Counted from the first letter of the stretch, positions 1 through 8,655 are shown. The stretch is 21,596 nucleotides of DNA from Verrucomicrobiota bacterium (GCA_026225155.1 JAMFSG010000189.1:1-21596), one strand, 5' to 3'. A program made the numbers and translations. Notes: a model not told the origin generated them from the letters alone.

Positions 1-1333
1 CAACAGTCGTCGCGCCATCGCGGTCTTTGCCGCCGGAATTATTAATGCGCACGGCGGCATTGCCGTTGGAAATTACCAAGGCGTTGCCAAGTCCATTAGG
101 TCCCGTCGTGTAGCTGACGTTTCCGATGGCGGTTCCATCATGAAGACCGGTCGGCGCGTAACCTCCGCTTTCAGTCAAAGAATTCGTATTGAAATTCCAA
201 TAGGCAACCAATCCATCAGCGGGTTGATTAGATGGCCAGACAATTATCTGCTTGGTTCCATCAACCCAGCTATTGGTGCTAATGCTCAGGATGTTGATGA
301 TACCTTGGCCAGTGGCATGAACCGTATAGTTCTGCACGTTCCCGCCGCCCTGAGGAAATTCCAGTTTCAAAACTCCGGCAGTTCCACCAACCAAATCAGC
401 AATACTTGTATTGGGCGAAGTAATGATAACTTCCACCGCACTGGTTGCAACCAGCGAGGCTGGGACGGTGACAGGAACGACAATGTCACTGCCACCATTG
501 GTCGTTATAGCTGTTGTCGTATCCGTATAAATCCAAGGATTGCCAACTAGAGCTTGAACGTCGCTTTGACTTAAGGCGTTATCGTAGATTCTAATTTCGT
601 CGAGGGCGCAGTGGGAATAGCTTTGAAAAACATTGGTGACCCAGGCATTCGGATGTTGGGCACCGAATACGAGATATTCGCCGGAAGCATTGGATAATGG
701 AGTTGTCCCATCGGGAATGGTGATTTCAGCATTGCCGTCCACATAAACGACGCGTTGTTGATTAACCGGATCATACACGGCGGCAATGTGATGCCAGCGT
801 CCGTCCGAAAAATCGGTAAATGCGCCGGCGGGCGTAGGATCGCCCGTGCCCGCCGCACCGCGCAAGGTAAAGGTGGCAAAGTTTTGGTCGGTGCGGCGGA
901 CTTGATAGCCGTAACCATTATCGCCATTCCTGGAAACCCAAGGTTGCCATGCGTCGGTGGGCAAATCTTTGGCCCAAAAAGCAATGGTGAATCCGGCGGC
1001 GCTATTGTAAAGATGCTCGTTAAAAGTGTTCTGGTAATTTCCTTCGGGGTTGGCGTTTTCGTCTGTGTTCTTGATTTTGACCGCGCCCTGGTTAAAGCGC
1101 ATGTCAAGCGCGGCGCCAGAGCCACGCACACCCGTGGTATAACCGATATTACCAATCACAATGCCATCATGCGTGCCAGCGGGCTGATAGCCGGACGTTT
1201 CGGCAAGCGGATTGGTGCTGTTATCGAAATTCCAATAGCCGACTAGGGCTGCCGGCGCGGACGCGGTGACAAGTAATACGCCAGCCAGTGTCGTCGCCCT
1301 TTTGAATAACTTGGTTAAGCAATGATTTTTCAT
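1..1333 (-). CDS. Secreted LamG-repeat (concanavalin-like lectin) protein, C-terminus beyond window
   Basis: This is an open frame of 444 codons from an ATG at 1333 that runs off the left edge without a stop. Residues 1 to about 29 look like a Sec signal peptide (KR-rich start, then TTLAGVLLVTASAPA). Residues 30-262 form a LamG_3-type jelly-roll module: GYWNFDNS at its start, FTIAFWAKD near 115, WHHIAAVYDP near 180, VVYVDG near 195 and the closing ALDEIRIYDNALS near 243. A linker rich in V, T and I (about 268-370) follows. A second module begins near 373 (GLVAYWNFNTNSLTESGGY) and closely copies the first (LHDGTAIGNVSYTTG against THDGIVIGNIGYTTG). Proteins of this family are exported and bind or hold glycans; many in Verrucomicrobiota are long multidomain surface proteins. 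No catalytic domain is visible in the part seen. The gene follows the response regulator on the same strand but has its own 166-bp upstream region carrying a palindrome. The domain call is firm; the substrate is unknown. Confidence 0.85.
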   Translation of the reverse strand, partial: MKNHCLTKLFKRATTLAGVLLVTASAPAALVGYWNFDNSTNPLAETSGYQPAGTHDGIVIGNIGYTTGVRGSGAALDMRFNQGAVKIKNTDENANPEGNYQNTFNEHLYNSAAGFTIAFWAKDLPTDAWQPWVSRNGDNGYGYQVRRTDQNFATFTLRGAAGTGDPTPAGAFTDFSDGRWHHIAAVYDPVNQQRVVYVDGNAEITIPDGTTPLSNASGEYLVFGAQHPNAWVTNVFQSYSHCALDEIRIYDNALSQSDVQALVGNPWIYTDTTTAITTNGGSDIVVPVTVPASLVATSAVEVIITSPNTSIADLVGGTAGVLKLEFPQGGGNVQNYTVHATGQGIINILSISTNSWVDGTKQIIVWPSNQPADGLVAYWNFNTNSLTESGGYAPTGLHDGTAIGNVSYTTGPNGLGNALVISNGNAAVRINNSGGKDRDGATTV

Positions 1334-1447
1334 CTGATTTTAGTTTTAAGCGATGTAAGTTGATTGCCGTCGCGGGCATGAACAGCGCAGCGATGGCTTC
1401 GGTTTTTAATGGATGCTCTAAATTAAACTATGGGTAGAACCGATTGC

Positions 1448-1465
1448 ATCATCCAAATGGATGAT
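1448..1465. promoter_or_regulatory. 18-bp palindrome, candidate operator upstream of the LamG gene
   Basis: ATCATCCA-AA-TGGATGAT is a perfect inverted repeat with 8-bp arms and an AA centre. It lies 115 bp upstream of the LamG gene ATG and about 35 bp past the stop of the response regulator. An identical copy, with one more identical base on each side, lies at 8124-8141 upstream of the beta-mannosidase. On the minus strand both copies are preceded by TTCAAA and followed by G-n-AATC. Length and symmetry suit a dimeric helix-turn-helix regulator such as a NarL/LuxR-type response regulator. Binding is inferred, not shown. Confidence 0.6.
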
Positions 1466-1499
1466 TTTGAATGACCGAGGAAACGCCCACAAAGATGGA

Positions 1500-2123
1500 C
1501 TATTTGAGAAACTTCAAAATAGCTTCCGTGCGCGAACGCACATGAAGTTTTTCGTAGATGTGCTGAAGATGCGTGCGGACGGTATTGACACTAATGGAAG
1601 AATGGTCGGCAATTTCCTTGGTAGAATAACCTTTGGAAAGCTGTTGCAAAATTTCTTCTTCGCGCTGGGACAGTTTTTCTTCTTTCTGCGGATCAGGAGC
1701 GGATTCACGAAAAGATTGAACAACCCGCCGGGCGATCTGACTGCTCATGGGTGAACCACCCTGCCTGACATCCTGAATGGCATCAAGTATATCCGTCGGG
1801 TCGGCGCGTTTCAAAAGATAACCGCTGGCTCCGGCTTTCAATGCGCCAAAAATGCGGTCGTTATCTTCATACACAGTTAGAATTAAGATTTGAACCGACG
1901 GACAAAGCTCCTTCAGGCGTCGCGTGCAATCCACACCGGACATATTGGGCAAATGTATGTCCATCAAAACAACGTCCGGCAAAAGTTTGGGGATATATTT
2001 AACCGCATCTTCCGCTGAATCATAGGCTCCGATACACTTATAGCCATTCGTTTCATTGAGATAAGTTGATAACTTATCCCGGAAGCTACGATTGTCTTCT
2101 ACGATTGCAACTTTGATGCTCAT
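1500..2123 (-). CDS. NarL/LuxR-family response regulator
   Basis: The protein has 207 aa, the usual length for the NarL/LiaR family. Residues 4-120 form a receiver domain: acidic pair E9-D10, phospho-acceptor D55 in VVLMDIHLPNMSG, T83 in ILILTVYED and K105 in GYLLKRA. Residues 151-207 form the LuxR-type helix-turn-helix (LSQREEEILQQLSKGYSTKE, then SVNTVRTHLQHIYEKL). All residues needed for phosphorylation-driven DNA binding appear intact. The ATG at 2123 begins 5 bp after the stop of the sensor kinase, so the pair is co-transcribed and the partner is clear. Palindromes at 1448 and 8124 flank the kinase-regulator pair and are the obvious candidate binding sites. Targets are inferred from position. 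Confidence 0.93.
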   Translation of the reverse strand: MSIKVAIVEDNRSFRDKLSTYLNETNGYKCIGAYDSAEDAVKYIPKLLPDVVLMDIHLPNMSGVDCTRRLKELCPSVQILILTVYEDNDRIFGALKAGASGYLLKRADPTDILDAIQDVRQGGSPMSSQIARRVVQSFRESAPDPQKEEKLSQREEEILQQLSKGYSTKEIADHSSISVNTVRTHLQHIYEKLHVRSRTEAILKFLK

Positions 2124-2128
2124 GATGA

Positions 2129-5100
2129 TTAAATTCCCGTCAGCGGCAGTTCAAACCGGTAAATTGTCCCTTGGCCTAGCTTGCTCTCATAGTGAAATTC
2201 GCCGCCAATTTTCTTGAGACGGGAGCGCATGTTATTTAATCCGTTTCTGGCCGGGCCATCCGTCATAACTTCAAATCCGCGACCGTTATCTTCAACCACT
2301 ATGCGAAGAGTATTTTCTTGATAATGAATCCGCAACCAAGCTTCGGTCGCGTGCGAATGTTTAGCCACATTGTTCAAGGCTTCGCGAATAACCAGATAAA
2401 GGCTGTGGCGCACTTCCGAAGAGAGCGATAAGGTCGGCAAAACTTCGTCCATGTCCAGCCGACAACGGATTTCTGATACGCGGAAAAATTCCTCCGCCAC
2501 ATGGCAAAGATAGTTGGCAAGATTCGGCAAGGCATCGTTCGCGGGATTGACCGCCCAAACAATTTCGTCCAGAGACGAAACCATTTGATGCGATTTTTCA
2601 GAAACTTCTTTTAAGTGCGAACGCATATCTTCCAAAGCGGACGGATCGCGGCTTTTTACGGCTCCGAGAAATCGAATTTCCGTCAAAGTAGCTCCTAATT
2701 CGTCATGCAGATCCTGCGCGATGCGTGTCCGTTCCGCTTCTAATGCGCGTTGAGATTCGGCCTGTTCGCGTCCTTTGATTTCGGAAGCTAGTTGTGAAGT
2801 GCGCTCCTCGACTTGCCGGTGCAACAAGGTAATCCAGATCATCGCCAGAAAAATGAGGACCAGCATTCCGCCGATGACAATCAAAGCATGGCGAGCCGTC
2901 CACCAGGATGGCCGTTCCAGCACTTGAACATCCAAAGGTGAAGTCAGCAACAGTTCAAATGAATTGATATTCTCGGGATTTAGTTTGTCTCCTTGAGCGA
3001 TATAGACGCCGGTTAGTTGCAGCAAACTTCCCGGCGAAATTTCCGGCAAGAGACCATCTTTGCCCGCCAGTCGCGCCAAATAATTCCGCGTTCCAATTTG
3101 CAGTTCCAGCGTTTCATCGGAATAGCTTTTATTCATGGCCAGTAAACGTGATTTCATTGAAACCAGCGTGGCATCCAACTTGGTATTTAGCGTGTCTGAT
3201 TCAGATAACAAACGTGCTTCAGGAAGTTTTGCATTGCCTTGCTTGCGAACCAAGGCTTCATGCAAAACCGGTGAGGAACCGCTGACATCGGGAAATCCAA
3301 CCACTTCTACCAAATCACCCGTGGTTAACACCATCGGTTCACGCAGCTCAAAACGCGCCCCGCTGTTTCCGTCCGTGATAAAATATTCGCCCCAGTTTTC
3401 ATGTAAGATTTGACCTGAAATCTTAACGCGACGCAAAGCATCCGCATGGGCGTCAAAAAGCAACAAATCAGAAATATGTTTTTGCGGAAGATCAAATGAG
3501 TTGGTGGGCGCCGGCTCTTCCATGCTGGCCGAAGCATTGAAAAGGCGGATCGTCAATAAGGTCGGGCGCAGCATTTGATTCGTGTCCCGGTCAGGAATGC
3601 AGACACCGTTGAGGCGGATAAGCGCGTCCTTGAACCGGTTTAATTCCCATCCTTCAAGGCCGGAGAATTCCAGTTCACCTTCGCGCGTCAACAATTTCAC
3701 TCCATTTGTCCCGACCGCAGTAATGATGCCTTGCATCTCAATGTATTGCGTGTCCAAACTGCCGTTGATCAGTTCGTCTTTCGTGGGACGGATGGGTTCC
3801 GGCAAAATTCCCGGCCCCAGAAAAATCGCATTTTGCACCACGACATCAGGAGCAAACACGGCGTCAGATACGCCCTCGATCTGCCAGATTTCACCGATCT
3901 GGGGCGGATGGTTCAGCTTCAATTTTTCGCCGTAACAAAAAATGGACCAGGTAGCATCTTGAATGACGAAATCGTCGTCCACCCGGGCGGTGATCACGCC
4001 TTGAATTCTCACCGGATAACCTCGCAGCGCTTCTTCCCGACTCAGGCTTTTGACTTGCATGGCTTTCGTCAGCAACGGCAAGTTTTTCGACATCGCGTCC
4101 ATCTTTTTTGAAATTGGAACAATCGGAGAAGTCCAAGGCGCTGGATCTTTTTCAGTGACAATAATATTTCCCGGATCTGAAATCAAAATGGACGGAGCAA
4201 TCTGACCATCCAAATCATAAGCGTTTTGAAAAATTCCCGTGGCCTTTATCCGGCTGTGCACCAATTTGCCCAATGCATCGTAGTCGCCATTCGCCACTTT
4301 CAAATAAATATGGCCGGCACCGAAATTTAATTCGATGTTCACCCCATCAAAAACCTGCCGCACATCCGTGACAATGCCTTCCGCCGCCACCCAGCGCAGT
4401 TCCAATCCTTTGGAATCGAACTGGCTGGAATTAAAATTTTCCGGCACCGGCATTGCTTGTTTTCCCAACTTGGTCAAACGAAATGGAGCGCCAATAAACA
4501 ACTTGCTGCCATCATCGGATTTGGACCAAAACGTATAATCTCCGTCGCGCGGTGCTTTGAAATATCCCGAGAAAACCAAGCCAACTTCGGTGTCGCGCGT
4601 TCGGACGCCTAAATCAAAGTTGGTCGTGATGCCTTGTTTGACAACCGGCAGCCGGGAAAAATCCGGCACATTATCCCAAGCGCCTTCATAACAAGAATAA
4701 TTCAATCCCGGCACAAGCTGGTTGGTAACTCCGGTTGAAGTTGGCTGCCGGAAAAGTGCGGCAGCGGGAATGGTTTGACGCGGCATTTCCGGCCCCATGC
4801 AATCCACCGCCAGTTCAAACTCCCTATAATTGTTGAACCATTCAACGGTGATCGGATGCCAGCCCGCGGCAAGAAATGTTGTTCCTGTTTTTTCAATGCT
4901 CGCATGAATGCCGTCATTATCAACCAACACTTCGGAGATTTTGCCTCCGCGTTCCACCTGACAATCGCCTGCCAACAACACCGCATCCCCCGACTGCAAC
5001 GCGAACCGATTGTGCAGGTTCATCTTTACGATGATACCTCCGGAATCATCTTGAAAAATAAATTGATCCTGCGATGCACTGACCCACAAAACAACGCCTT

Positions 5101-5323
5101 TGAGCCGGACGGCAAAATTCGCCGATTCGTGGTCCGACGCCACCTGACGAACTTGCAAAGTGTTGGTCAATATGACCGCAGTAAAATTATTCTCAGCCGT
5201 GTTTGAATCAGCCAAAGTTTTCCACTGCAACAAGAACGTGGCTGCAAAAAATAAAAACAGAATATTTCTCCTCGCAATGACTGAAGGAGAAATGCTGGGG
5301 ACAGACTGTTTTTTCCAGTTCAA
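2129..5323 (-). CDS. Large membrane sensor histidine kinase (HisKA_3 type) with PA14 and OB-like extracytoplasmic region
   Basis: The protein has 1064 aa. Residues 15-38 are a signal peptide or first membrane segment. The long exported region (about 40-808) holds a PA14-like module at about 203-345 (YSCYEGAWDNVPDF, GYFKAPRDGDYTFWSKSDDG), a fold often linked to carbohydrate binding. Around it are several repeated beta-rich segments resembling OB folds (near 66-145, 437-505, 527-595, 632-690 and 715-790; e.g. VRIQGVITARVDDDFVIQDA). A membrane helix spans about 810-834, followed by a coiled coil. The kinase core has phospho-acceptor H873 in AQDLHDELGATL, an N box at 981-989 (EALNNVAKH), a G1 box VEDNGRGF (1010-1017) and GLNNMRSRLKKIGG (1028-1041). 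This is the LiaS/NarX-like class that pairs with LuxR-type regulators, matching the next gene. The start is TTG at 5323: a stop lies directly upstream and no ATG occurs before residue 101. The ligand is not known; a glycan is a reasonable guess from PA14 and neighbours. Confidence 0.9.
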   Translation of the reverse strand: MNWKKQSVPSISPSVIARRNILFLFFAATFLLQWKTLADSNTAENNFTAVILTNTLQVRQVASDHESANFAVRLKGVVLWVSASQDQFIFQDDSGGIIVKMNLHNRFALQSGDAVLLAGDCQVERGGKISEVLVDNDGIHASIEKTGTTFLAAGWHPITVEWFNNYREFELAVDCMGPEMPRQTIPAAALFRQPTSTGVTNQLVPGLNYSCYEGAWDNVPDFSRLPVVKQGITTNFDLGVRTRDTEVGLVFSGYFKAPRDGDYTFWSKSDDGSKLFIGAPFRLTKLGKQAMPVPENFNSSQFDSKGLELRWVAAEGIVTDVRQVFDGVNIELNFGAGHIYLKVANGDYDALGKLVHSRIKATGIFQNAYDLDGQIAPSILISDPGNIIVTEKDPAPWTSPIVPISKKMDAMSKNLPLLTKAMQVKSLSREEALRGYPVRIQGVITARVDDDFVIQDATWSIFCYGEKLKLNHPPQIGEIWQIEGVSDAVFAPDVVVQNAIFLGPGILPEPIRPTKDELINGSLDTQYIEMQGIITAVGTNGVKLLTREGELEFSGLEGWELNRFKDALIRLNGVCIPDRDTNQMLRPTLLTIRLFNASASMEEPAPTNSFDLPQKHISDLLLFDAHADALRRVKISGQILHENWGEYFITDGNSGARFELREPMVLTTGDLVEVVGFPDVSGSSPVLHEALVRKQGNAKLPEARLLSESDTLNTKLDATLVSMKSRLLAMNKSYSDETLELQIGTRNYLARLAGKDGLLPEISPGSLLQLTGVYIAQGDKLNPENINSFELLLTSPLDVQVLERPSWWTARHALIVIGGMLVLIFLAMIWITLLHRQVEERTSQLASEIKGREQAESQRALEAERTRIAQDLHDELGATLTEIRFLGAVKSRDPSALEDMRSHLKEVSEKSHQMVSSLDEIVWAVNPANDALPNLANYLCHVAEEFFRVSEIRCRLDMDEVLPTLSLSSEVRHSLYLVIREALNNVAKHSHATEAWLRIHYQENTLRIVVEDNGRGFEVMTDGPARNGLNNMRSRLKKIGGEFHYESKLGQGTIYRFELPLTGI

Positions 5324-5485
5324 TTAAAATGCTTCGCGCGATTTTTTTGGCTCAAATAAAGGTAGTGTTTCCAATGATAATATAAAAGCCGCGAAAAAAT
5401 CGAGCATGCAAAAGGCTCAATTTGGCACTCATCACCGATAATTCGCCGGCTGAATTTTGCAAATTTTCCGAAAACGACTTCGCCC

Positions 5486-8029
5486 TTACAAATGTGTATC
5501 AAACACACTGCGAACCCGAAGCGTTTCGACAAATTCATTTTTGCTCATCGGCTGCTTTGGTTGGATCAAAATGGTTCGCGTTGTCTCCGGCGTGACGTGG
5601 AAAAAATTGTCGGAAAATTTTGCGTCCGCGTTTTCCAATCCAAGCCACGCCCACAGCGCCAGTTTTTCAGATTTCACCGTCACGGAAAATCCATCGGCTG
5701 TTTCGGTGACGACGGTCGCGAATTTTGGATCGGACAATTTCAATTCTTTCGGCAGCGCAAACGAAACCATGTTTTCCGAAACGGTTTCGCCGTCCACTTC
5801 CACTTTCAGCCAAGTCAGAAAACCGTTCGCACCGAGTTTTTGAATTTGATCTTGCAGCGAGAGCGTTTTGGCTTTTTGACTTTTGCGCGCGGGAATTTCC
5901 AAGTCCGTAGATTCTTTCAGCAATGAATTGCCGTCCAAGTCCGTCACATTCCAGGTCAGTTTGCCGTTCTGATTTTCCAGCCGGTCGCTGGTGACGAAGA
6001 TATCAATCGTTCCATCCTTTAGATTTTCCAGACCCGAAACCAAAATGGGCGCATAGAATTTTCGCGCCATATAATGCAACGCTTTCCAGCGGCCAAAATA
6101 ATCCACGGACGACCAACTCATGCCCGGCCAGCAATCGTTGTATTGCCAGAAAACGCAGCCCATGGATTTCGGCATCGTCTGCCGCCAATATTCCGCGCCC
6201 AGCTTGATGCCGATTCCTTGAACGATCTGGCTCAACCAAAGCGTCGTTTCAAAATCCTTCGGCGGTTTGAAATAATTCAGGATCATGGCGACAATCTTCT
6301 GGTTGCCTTCCACACCGCCAGACCGTTGATGCCAGCTCATCACTGGACTCGCAATCGAAGCTCGGTCACTTTCGTTGGTAAAGGATTGAACAGTTTTTAG
6401 TTCGGGAAATGATTGATACCCGAACTCGCTCATAAAACCATTTTGCGTGCGATAGGCGTCGAAATTTTTGGGGCCGTGCCATACTTCCCAATAATGCGTG
6501 TCGCCACAATCGGGACTGCCGGAAACATAATTCGCATCCGGCGCGAACTTGCGAACTTGCGAGGCCAACAAATCCTTGAACAATTTATCGTAGTCCGCCG
6601 TGCTCATTCGATTCGGGCCCCAAGTCGGGCCTTCCCACCACGACAAACTGATTTCATTGTTACCGCACCAGACCGCGATGCACGGATGATGCCGCAGGCG
6701 TTGCAAATTATCGCGCGCCTCCAGCTTGACGTTTTCCATGAACTTCTCGTCAAAGGCCGGATACGCACCGCAGGCAAATTTGAAATCGAGCCAGACACAA
6801 ATGCCCAGCTCATCGCACGCATCAAACAACGCGTCGTCCTCGTAATAACCACCGCCCCAAAAACGCAGCACGTTCATGTTCACCGCCGCCGCGTCAGCTA
6901 CATAGCGACGCGACATTTCGGGAGTTACGCGCGTAGGAAAAGAATCAGCCGGGATCCAATTCGCGCCTTTGGCAAAAAACGGAACGCCGTTGACTTCAAA
7001 ATGCAGCGGACTATCGCCTTGCGGCAAAATGGCTTTCAACTCGCGCAAGCCGATCCGCTTGCTCGTGCTATCAATCGTTTCGCCATCTGCGTCTAATAGC
7101 TCAACGTGAACGGTGTAAAGCGGCTGTTCACCCATGCCCGCCGGCCACCAAAGTTTTGGTTTTTCGATTTTTAGTTCACCCGATCCTTGACCTTTGGAAA
7201 TTTGAATCATTGTTTCGACTATGGACTTACTTTCATGGAGTGCGGTCACTTTTGCTTTGAACGGATTGGTCGTTTTACGGACAACTTCCGCGTTCACTTC
7301 CACATCCAACGTCACGCCATCAGCGGAATGATTTTGCCGAATCAGCACATCAGCGATGCGAGCTTGATTGAAAGTTTCAAGGCTAATGTTTTTCCAGATG
7401 CCGCAACTCGGCAAAACCGGACCCCAATCCCAACCGTAGCTGCACGGCTCTTTGCGAACCCATGCACGGCCTTTGATCCATTTGTCGGGAGCTTGATCGG
7501 TGTCGCGCTGCTTGAAGTATGTGGCCGGCGATTCAAAAAAGACCTCAATGGAATTTTCGCCAACGTGCAAAAGTGTTTTCACATCGAACTCCCAGAGACG
7601 AAACATGTTGTCCGCGTTGCCAGCATCTACGCCATTGATTTTAATTTTAGCCAGCGTATCCAGACCTTCGCAGCGCAGCAGCACGCGGTCGTTTTTCAAA
7701 ACATCAGCCGAAACATCAAACGCGCGCCGGTAAATCCAATCGCTGTCTCCAACCCACTGGACTGACTTCTCATTATCACGATAAAATGGATCAGGAATTT
7801 TTCCCGCCGCCAAGAGGTCAGTATAAGCACCGCCTGGAACAATCGCCGGAATCCAATCATTTTTCCCGGCTTGCGATAACTGCCAATCCCCGTCCAATTT
7901 CAAACGACGAGGAGTCGCAAGTGTTGTTGCTGCTTGCGCCAGTGAAAAAACAGGTTCCCAGACAAATGCCGCCGCGGCGGCCGTCGCCGTGGTGATCAAA
8001 AAACTGCGTTTGGTTATTTTGTGCTGCAT
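5486..8029 (-). CDS. Secreted GH2 beta-mannosidase
   Basis: The protein has 847 aa from the ATG at 8029. A longer frame from a TTG at 8074 exists, but the ATG places a Tat-like signal at the N-terminus (ITKRSFLITTATAAAAAFVW, probable cleavage after SLAQA near residue 33), with K-R in place of the twin arginine. The order is that of GH2 beta-mannosidases: a sugar-binding jelly roll (WQLSQAGKNDWIPAIVPGG, then DPFYRDNEKSVQWVGDSDW), an immunoglobulin-like domain, and a TIM barrel with acid/base E459 in WCGNNEISLSWW and nucleophile E535 in GFMSEFGYQSFPE. Length matches the family (about 850). It releases terminal beta-mannose from oligosaccharides (EC 3.2.1.25), here probably in the periplasm. The kinase gene follows after 162 bp on the same strand. 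A palindrome shared with the LamG gene lies about 95 bp upstream of the ATG. Specificity for mannose is a family-level call. Confidence 0.9.
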   Translation of the reverse strand: MQHKITKRSFLITTATAAAAAFVWEPVFSLAQAATTLATPRRLKLDGDWQLSQAGKNDWIPAIVPGGAYTDLLAAGKIPDPFYRDNEKSVQWVGDSDWIYRRAFDVSADVLKNDRVLLRCEGLDTLAKIKINGVDAGNADNMFRLWEFDVKTLLHVGENSIEVFFESPATYFKQRDTDQAPDKWIKGRAWVRKEPCSYGWDWGPVLPSCGIWKNISLETFNQARIADVLIRQNHSADGVTLDVEVNAEVVRKTTNPFKAKVTALHESKSIVETMIQISKGQGSGELKIEKPKLWWPAGMGEQPLYTVHVELLDADGETIDSTSKRIGLRELKAILPQGDSPLHFEVNGVPFFAKGANWIPADSFPTRVTPEMSRRYVADAAAVNMNVLRFWGGGYYEDDALFDACDELGICVWLDFKFACGAYPAFDEKFMENVKLEARDNLQRLRHHPCIAVWCGNNEISLSWWEGPTWGPNRMSTADYDKLFKDLLASQVRKFAPDANYVSGSPDCGDTHYWEVWHGPKNFDAYRTQNGFMSEFGYQSFPELKTVQSFTNESDRASIASPVMSWHQRSGGVEGNQKIVAMILNYFKPPKDFETTLWLSQIVQGIGIKLGAEYWRQTMPKSMGCVFWQYNDCWPGMSWSSVDYFGRWKALHYMARKFYAPILVSGLENLKDGTIDIFVTSDRLENQNGKLTWNVTDLDGNSLLKESTDLEIPARKSQKAKTLSLQDQIQKLGANGFLTWLKVEVDGETVSENMVSFALPKELKLSDPKFATVVTETADGFSVTVKSEKLALWAWLGLENADAKFSDNFFHVTPETTRTILIQPKQPMSKNEFVETLRVRSVFDTHL

Positions 8030-8123
8030 GATTTTTATTTTATTTCGACTAGAAAAACGCACGATAGAGCGCAATGGTGAAAATAGTTTGGGGGTAGGCT
8101 AACTGTTGGATATGAAGGATTCC

Positions 8124-8141
8124 ATCATCCAAATGGATGAT
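8124..8141. promoter_or_regulatory. 18-bp palindrome, candidate operator upstream of the beta-mannosidase
   Basis: This is the same perfect palindrome as at 1448-1465 (ATCATCCA-AA-TGGATGAT), with 8-bp arms, about 95 bp upstream of the mannosidase ATG. Identity with the other copy extends to 20 bp, and on the minus strand both copies are followed by G-n-AATC and then a loosely similar stretch ending near AGTT. Such a position fits activator binding upstream of a promoter. The regulator is inferred to be the response regulator at 1500-2123. Confidence 0.6.
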
Positions 8142-8439
8142 TCTTTGAACGATTTGGCGGCCAAATAACGATCAAAGAAATTGATTGTTAATCCAACAAA
8201 TAGTTTGAGGACAGCAGAAGTTCTTGATGCTCATCTGTCGCGCATCATGTGGAAGCCGTGATCCTCGCCAGTTTCGCCCGCATGCGCGGAGATATAAGCA
8301 CCATAAAGCGAGTTACGCTCTTCTAGTCGGTGCGACGAATGCGAATAGAGATGCCGTTTTGTTGGATGACCTTGACTCCGCTTAAATCACAGACTTTCAC
8401 CTATCCGCATGACTGATTGGAGATAGGTTGGAGATGTCT
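8142..8439. other. Intergenic stretch between tRNA-Pro and the mannosidase operator, no gene recognised
   Basis: About 300 bases hold no frame with a convincing start, ribosome site or recognisable product. A 52-codon plus frame (8227-8385) is rich in R and C like a shadow. The minus strand has an open stretch ending near 8230 but no usable start. A 7-bp inverted repeat (ACCTATC / GATAGGT) sits at 8399-8428. The stretch may contain the mannosidase promoter or decayed coding sequence; nothing firmer can be said. Confidence 0.4.
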
Positions 8440-8468
8440 TTTTCAAATGCTGTGATTCAGCTTGAAAA
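8440..8468 (-). repeat. Stem-loop directly 3' of tRNA-Pro
   Basis: The arms TTTTCAA/TTGAAAA and GCTG/CAGC pair as an 11-bp stem with a 2-nt bulge and a 5-nt loop, beginning 2 bases beyond the tRNA CCA end. There is no clear T-run after the stem on the minus strand, so it is a weak terminator candidate or a 3'-processing structure. Confidence 0.4.
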
Positions 8469-8469
8469 C

Positions 8470-8546
8470 TGGTCGGGGCGGTGAGATTCGAACTCACGAC
8501 CTCTTGGACCCGAACCAAGCGCGCTACCAGCCTACGCTACGCCCCG
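8470..8546 (-). tRNA. tRNA-Pro(CGG)
   Basis: A full cloverleaf can be drawn by hand: acceptor CGGGGCG pairs with CGCCCCG, the D-arm contains GGCTGGTAGC, the anticodon stem CTTGG/CCAAG encloses loop TTCGGGT (anticodon CGG, with G37 as usual for proline), and the T-arm GTGAG-TTCGAAT-CTCAC follows. The ACCA end is encoded (8473-8470). Total 77 nt. It decodes the proline codon CCG. Confidence 0.97.
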
Positions 8547-8655
8547 ACGTTTGGGTTTGCAGATGATGCCATGCGAAAGCCGGATTGCAATCGGAAATTT
8601 CGGCGACGACGGTTTAATTTCGCCAGCGCAATCAAATTGCACTGACAATTTTACT

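Noticed and set aside
571..1155. 194-codon minus-strand frame
   Set aside because: It is an out-of-frame shadow of the LamG gene, whose true frame gives a signal peptide and clear LamG motifs.
8227..8385. 52-codon plus-strand frame in the gap before tRNA-Pro
   Set aside because: Rich in R, C and H, no ribosome site, no recognisable family, and competing open stretches on the other strand.
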